DNA of 64,000 nucleotides from Variovorax ginsengisoli (GTDB lineage: Bacteria > Pseudomonadota > Gammaproteobacteria > Burkholderiales > Burkholderiaceae_C): the NCBI RefSeq assembly GCF_030486595.1, contig NZ_JAUJZH010000039.1, forward strand, positions 1 through 64,000, given 5' to 3'. The position numbers and the translations under genes were made by a program. The notes below the pieces were generated by a model. It made no database searches, was not told where the DNA came from, and saw only the letters and a program-made list of their open reading frames with translations. Shown piece by piece: positions 59,880 to 64,000 of this stretch (position 1 is the stretch's first letter; each line of letters opens with the position of its first letter).

Positions 59880-61367
59880 ATGAATGCTTCTTCTGTGCAA
59901 ACCCAATCTCCGCTTGCTCCCGCGGTTCTGGCGGATGTGCGCCATGACCTCTACATCGACGGCCAATGGCGGTCCGCCACGAGTGGCCGTCGCATTGATG
60001 TCGTGGACCCCTCGACCGAGGCGCTGATCGCATCGGTCCCGGACGCCACCGTCGAGGACGCTGCCGCTGCAGTCGATGCTGCTGCTAACGCAGCTGTTGG
60101 GTGGCGCGCAACCGCGCCGCGCCGCCGCTCCGAGATCTTGCGTCGCTGCTTCGAATTGATGACGCAAAGAGCGGAGTCGCTTGCGACCCTCATCTCCCTC
60201 GAAAATGGCAAGGCGCTGCGCGACGCGCGGGGAGAGGTGGCCTACGCGGCTGAGTTCTTCCGCTGGAATGCCGAGGAGGCGGTCCGTCTCTCGGGCGAAT
60301 TCGGTACCGCGCCGTCCGGGACGAACCGCATCATCGTCGACTACGAACCTGTCGGGATCTGTGTGCTGATCACGCCGTGGAACTTCCCCGCGGCGATGGC
60401 TACGCGCAAGATCGCGCCCGCATTGGCGGCCGGCTGCACCGTGATCCTCAAGCCGGCGAGCGAGACGCCGCTCACGGCCTACGCCCTGGCTGCGCTTTAT
60501 GAGGAAGCCGGCGTTCCACCCGGGGTCGTCAATGTTCTGACTACGTCTGCGCCTGGGCCTCTGACGGCCGCGATGCTGGCGGATCGCCGGGTGCGCAAGC
60601 TCTCCTTTACAGGGTCGACGGGCGTGGGGCGGACGCTGCTCGCGGAAGCTGCCAAACATGTGGTCTCCTGCTCGATGGAACTCGGCGGCAACGCGCCGTT
60701 CATCGTCTTCGATGATGCGGATCTGGAGGCTGCGCTCGATGGCGCGATGATCGCGAAGATGCGCAATGCGGGCGAGGCGTGTACGGCCGCCAACCGCATC
60801 TATGCGCAATCGGGAATCCACGATGCCTTTGCGCGCGGACTGGCGCGCCGCATGGCAGCGGTCCGTGTGGGATCGGGAGTCGAGGCGGAAACCGAATGCG
60901 GGCCCATGATCACGCGCAGGGCGGTGCAGAAGATCGATCGCCTGGTACAGGACGCGGTGCGCCGCGGAGCGCAGGTCCTCTGTGGTGCTGAAGCGCACGA
61001 CGGACCGGGGTATTTCTACCGCCCCACAGTGCTCACGAACGTGCCGCGCGACGCTGAGATGGCCCACGAGGAGATCTTCGGTCCCGTGGCGCCGATCAGC
61101 CGGTTCGATACCGAAGGCGAAGCCATCGAGCTGGCCAACGACACGGAGTACGGATTGGCTGCCTACGTCTACACACGCGATCTCGCTCGTGGCCTGCGGG
61201 TGTGCGGGCGGATCGAATCGGGAATGATCGCGCTCAACCGCGGCCTGGTCTCCGACCCTGCTGCCCCCTTCGGTGGCGTAAAGCAAAGCGGCTTGGGCCG
61301 AGAAGGCGGCCAGCGTCACGGCGTTGCGGAATTCATGGAGGCGAAATACATCGCCACGAGTTTGTGA
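59880..61367 (+). CDS. succinate-semialdehyde dehydrogenase-like ALDH (GabD type)
   Basis: This 495-residue NAD(P)-dependent ALDH has PWNFPAAMATRKIAPALAAG. The catalytic Glu is in SCSMELGGNAPFIVFDDADL and the catalytic Cys in NAGEACTAANRIY. The C-terminal EEIFGPVAPI and GGVKQSGLGREGG blocks match GabD. Start ATG 59880 is used; an in-frame ATG at 59841 that overlaps the alcohol dehydrogenase stop is also possible. It is the last gene of the operon and likely oxidises the aldehyde made by its neighbour. Confidence 0.9.
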   Translation: MNASSVQTQSPLAPAVLADVRHDLYIDGQWRSATSGRRIDVVDPSTEALIASVPDATVEDAAAAVDAAANAAVGWRATAPRRRSEILRRCFELMTQRAESLATLISLENGKALRDARGEVAYAAEFFRWNAEEAVRLSGEFGTAPSGTNRIIVDYEPVGICVLITPWNFPAAMATRKIAPALAAGCTVILKPASETPLTAYALAALYEEAGVPPGVVNVLTTSAPGPLTAAMLADRRVRKLSFTGSTGVGRTLLAEAAKHVVSCSMELGGNAPFIVFDDADLEAALDGAMIAKMRNAGEACTAANRIYAQSGIHDAFARGLARRMAAVRVGSGVEAETECGPMITRRAVQKIDRLVQDAVRRGAQVLCGAEAHDGPGYFYRPTVLTNVPRDAEMAHEEIFGPVAPISRFDTEGEAIELANDTEYGLAAYVYTRDLARGLRVCGRIESGMIALNRGLVSDPAAPFGGVKQSGLGREGGQRHGVAEFMEAKYIATSL

Positions 61368-62389
61368 AAGAGGACTTTGAAGCAGTCTTGCAAGCCACTG
61401 CCTTGGGCGAGTTGCCACCATGCCCTCCCGGCGCGCACGTGGATGAAGCTGGTGTTCCACGGGCCGGCGGAGATCCCGATGGACTGCTTCACCCGGGCGG
61501 TGGAGTCGATGTTGTTGAACGGTCCGCTGTAGGATGCCAAAGGTCTGGAGCTTGACCCGGCACACTGGGAGCGTGCCGTGCGGGAGTCGGGCTACGTGGC
61601 GGCGCAACAGACAGTGCGGCTGCAGGTGTAGCTGTGGTGCTTCCGATACTGGTGCCGGAGCCTATGCCAGCACCCGAGGTGGCGCCCAGCGAACAGAGCG
61701 AAGGACGATCGGCGCGGGTCGGTACGGCGCCGTCGAAGGTCAGCGACCGCGACAGCCTGATTCGCCTGTGGCGCCGCGTGCTGTCGAGGCCAATACAACC
61801 GGGCAGTACGTGGCAGGGGAGGGCGCCAACCGTGCTTTGCGTGACGGCCGCCGCTTCGACATTGACAGAGTCGCAGGAATTGCTTCGCGATTGCGAGCGG
61901 CTGATGCGTCGGCTGCTGCGCACGTCATGGGCGCGCTTGCCGCGCACGCAACGTGGGGCGATCAAGCGGAAGATTCGAGCTTTCGATCTGGACAGGACGA
62001 CGATCACGGTGGCGTCAGGCCAAGCTGACGCCGCGGCGTGGTTGGTTGCGGCGATGCACTGGTGCGGTTGCCGGCATCCCGCCGCACTCTTTGCAAAGCC
62101 GCTGCATCCCGCGACGGGGATCGTGCGGTGGTTGACTGCCTTCGAGATCAGCCGCCAAGTCGAGCGCCCGCGCGACATCATCGCATTGCTGCCCAAGAAA
62201 ATGGCAATCATCGACCAGCGAAGCCGAGTCCTCGTCGCTACGATGATCGCTCGGAGACGGGTCGTCGCGCTGCTACCCGAGTTGCTGCGATGAATACACA
62301 AGCGAGGGCAGGCAGGGACGCATTGACATGCGGTAGCAACCCTACTTCGCAAAAGGCGCGTCTTTACTACACTTCACGGCAATGGACGG
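61368..62389. other. long stretch without a recognisable gene
   Basis: Frames are open on both strands but none shows a family I can name. A plus-strand frame at 61634-62293 (219 codons) has some protein-like composition, for example LRDCERLMRRLLRTSWARLP and HPATGIVRWLTAFEISRQVE. It has no clear ribosome site and overlaps an equally long minus-strand frame. A second short piece ends at 61631 (ELDPAHWERAVRESGYVAAQ). Both may be decayed mobile-element or accessory genes. Confidence 0.35.
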
Positions 62390-62520
62390 ATTAACTTCGA
62401 CGAGCTGTGCGCCGCCGACGTCGTGGGGTTCGTCCAGCGTCGAGCGGCGCATCGGCATACGAGGCGGTCCCAGGCCATGACGACCGCGTTGCGCTCGTTC
62501 GCGCGATACCGACGCGACCA
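62390..62520 (+). pseudogene. tyrosine recombinase/integrase, short N-terminal fragment
   Basis: About 43 residues, FDELCAADVVGFVQRRAA then RRSQAMTTALRSFARYRRD, match the core-binding (SAM-like) domain of phage-type integrases found in transposon-borne recombinases. Stops follow soon after and the catalytic domain is absent. Confidence 0.55.
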
Positions 62521-62680
62521 CACCGCCGATCTGAGACCGTCGATCTTGATGTGGTGATCGATGTGGGCCCGCACGCTCTAGAACGCGGCCCACTCCCACG
62601 GCTGCAGCGGCAGCGCTTCAATGCGGGGACATCCAGATCGGCGAAGGCGCTCGCACGGCTGCCGGGTTCGAGCGATTCGA

Positions 62681-62929
62681 GGGACCAAGCGGCTGAAGGC
62701 GCTGGAGGCGAAGTCCGCCCAGGAAGGCCTGGTCCTGACCGAATCGCAACTGGCCGCGCTGGAGCGTGCCAAGCTCGACAAGGAGTCGCACGGCGAGTTC
62801 GAGTCCGAGTGTCCCGGCTACTGCGGTGCCCAGGACACCTTCTACGTCGGCACCCTCAAGGACGTGGGGCGCGTGTACCAGCAGACCTTCGTCGATACCT
62901 ACAACAAGGTCGCCTTCGCGAAGCTGTAT
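62681..62929 (+). pseudogene. IS481-family transposase fragment
   Basis: About 83 residues, GTKRLKALEAKSAQEGLVLT, then HGEFESECPGYCGAQDTFYV, TLKDVGRVYQQTF and DTYNKVAFAKLY, match the middle of IS481-type transposases up to and including the first catalytic Asp region. The frame then runs straight into the antisense of an IS21 istB gene at about 62930, which marks an insertion or recombination joint. Both ends are missing. Confidence 0.75.
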
Positions 62930-63144
62930 GTCGATGCGTGCGCGCGCAAGCCGGCGCGTCTCGCGCTCGTTGACCTCCTGCTCGAGCAGCACGCCCAGGA
63001 AGGTTCCGCCGGCCAGCCTTCGCGGTTGGACTGCTCGGCCAGGTCGGCCCACAGCCGCTTCATCGTGGGAAGCCTCAGTTCTCCCAACATGAGGGGCAGA
63101 CGCGCTGCATCGGCCGCGCTGCGCGCGGATGCGATCGTGTTCAT
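62930..63144 (-). pseudogene. IS21 istB helper ATPase, frameshifted and truncated
   Basis: It starts at ATG 63144, overlapping the istA stop, with the istB-typical opening ARLPLMLGELRLPTMKRLWA. Near 63010 the family sequence shifts frame (GTFLGVLLEQEVNERETRRL, then ARARIDI). It ends at about 62930 at the joint with the IS481 fragment, before the Walker A motif. No ATPase can be made. Confidence 0.8.
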
Positions 63145-64000
63145 GAGGCCTCCAGCAGTTCGTCGTACACCGCGGTGGTCGGCAACATGACCTCCACGAA
63201 CGGCATCAATGCTGGACGCGGTGCGAACTGCGTCCTCAACACCTCGATGTCGGGGAGTTCGTTGCGCTCGTCCAGGGCGCTGAGGATCCCGGCGAGCTCG
63301 GCCACCACATTGGCCCGGTCGGCCAGATCGAGCAGGTTCACCATCAACCGGCAGGCCTCCCGCTCGCTCAGCCGCTGGCTCATCCGCTCCCAGGCCTGGG
63401 CGTATTCGCTGCGCGGGAACATGGCATCGCGCAGCATCCATCGGGCGAAGGCTCCGGGTTTGCGTCGAAGTGACGGCAGCATGTGGCGCCAGTCGATGCG
63501 CTTGGGATGCTTGGTCTGAGCGCTGCTGCGCAGCCGCTCGCACTCGAACACCTTCACGCCTCCTAACCAAGCTTCCAGGTGGGCGCTGTACAGCCGGACC
63601 TTCAGTCGATGGGCCACCAGCCTGGACGGCACGCTGTAATGGGCGGCCTTGATGCTGATCAGGCCGAACTTGCTGACCCTCGCGTCGACCTCTTCGAAGT
63701 CCACCGTGATGGCCAACTCGTCGCACACCGTGAAGTCCGACAGGCCAAGCCGGCCAGGCGGATGTTCCTGGGCGAAGAAGATCTCGCGATCACCACCGTG
63801 CTCGGCGCGCCACTGCCGTACGCGGCGCTGCAGGGTGCGCAACACCGCGCCGTCAAAGCGCTGCAGGTAGCGAAGCTGCAGTTCCTCCAGCACCGTCACC
63901 GCCATCAGCCCAGGAGCGGCTTCCAACATCGGCACGACCTCCGCCGTCCACACCTCCGTCAGCGGGTCGGCGCGCGTGCGCCAGTTGCGCGCCGGCTTCT
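63141..64000 (-). pseudogene. IS21 istA transposase, partial and lacking its catalytic core
   Basis: The frame is open from the window edge to TGA 63141-63143. The edge part shows the N-terminal region (VRQWRAEHGGDREIFFAQEH, then PPGRLGLSDFT). Near 63704 it passes directly into the C-terminal domain, EEVDARVSKFGLISIKAAHY and SVPSRLVAHRLKVRLYSAHL, and continues to the end. In intact IstA more than 150 residues containing the DDE catalytic domain lie between these parts. This is an in-frame internal deletion, so the protein could not transpose even though its frame is open. Confidence 0.78.

Noticed and set aside
1..64000. CRISPR array, tRNA or rRNA genes
   Set aside because: I saw no regularly spaced repeats and no tRNA or rRNA signature on either strand while reading the window; a covariance-model scan was not possible.

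Overview
The window is GC-rich DNA from a betaproteobacterium, most likely a member of the Burkholderiales of Comamonadaceae or Alcaligenaceae type. This is inferred from the many Bug-type (tripartite tricarboxylate family) periplasmic solute receptors, the codon and GC character, and the density of LysR-controlled catabolic operons. No rRNA, tRNA or CRISPR was seen. Almost everything is catabolic or transport related, with one band of mobile-element debris in the middle and another at the right edge.

Layout. 1-119 is the tail of an alpha/beta hydrolase. 189-13494 is a deoxyribose-type cluster: a DeoR repressor faces deoC across a paired operator, followed by a two-domain ALDH16-type aldehyde dehydrogenase, a five-gene peptide/glutathione-type ABC importer, a BtpA/SgcQ protein, a PfkB sugar kinase and a gamma-glutamyltransferase. 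13529-15437 is a divergent NmrA-like reductase/LysR pair with a perfect palindrome between them. 15498-22511 is a TetR regulator and an operon of enoyl-CoA hydratase, CoA-transferase, fumarylacetoacetase, Bug receptor, DUF302, Bug receptor and a 62-residue Cys-containing membrane peptide. 22571-24818 (minus) holds a YciI protein, a Bug receptor and an SMP-30 lactonase. 24951-30120 is a LysR facing a Bug receptor plus a leuCDB-like trio whose LeuD has an altered substrate loop.

30121-33832 is scarred: one intact Bug gene lies between unrecognised sequence and a broken tniB, a truncated amidohydrolase, a deleted LysR and an IS5-type transposase end. 33833-40792 (minus) is a tightly packed eight-gene operon with two crotonases (one BadI/MenB-like), two CoA-transferases, two 3-hydroxyacyl-CoA dehydrogenase-type proteins, a MaoC-like hot-dog protein and a Bug receptor. 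It faces an enolase-superfamily epimerase and a LysR, and looks like a CoA-dependent pathway for a cyclic or branched acid. 43062-43566 is a dead Bug gene. 43826-50348 (minus) is a Bug, LysR, two LigI-like amidohydrolases, Bug, thiamine-diphosphate enzyme operon. 50618-53024 holds a signal-less SBP-domain protein, a kynurenine-formamidase-like hydrolase and a DJ-1/PfpI protein. 53096-57490 (minus) is a ribose-type ABC importer under a GntR/FCD regulator, facing (57593-61367) an Ldh-family dehydrogenase, an iron-type alcohol dehydrogenase and a succinate-semialdehyde-type dehydrogenase. 61368-64000 is a pile of integrase, IS481 and IS21 fragments.

The main theme is uptake by Bug receptors or ABC importers coupled to CoA-thioester, hydrolase or dehydrogenase chemistry. 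Eight intact Bug receptors are present without a single TctA/TctB membrane partner. The strongest candidates for undescribed biology are the BadI-like operon (33.8-42.8 kb), the deo/GGT/importer cluster (0.2-13.5 kb), the FAH operon (16.4-22.5 kb) and the leuCDB-like set (25.9-30.1 kb).
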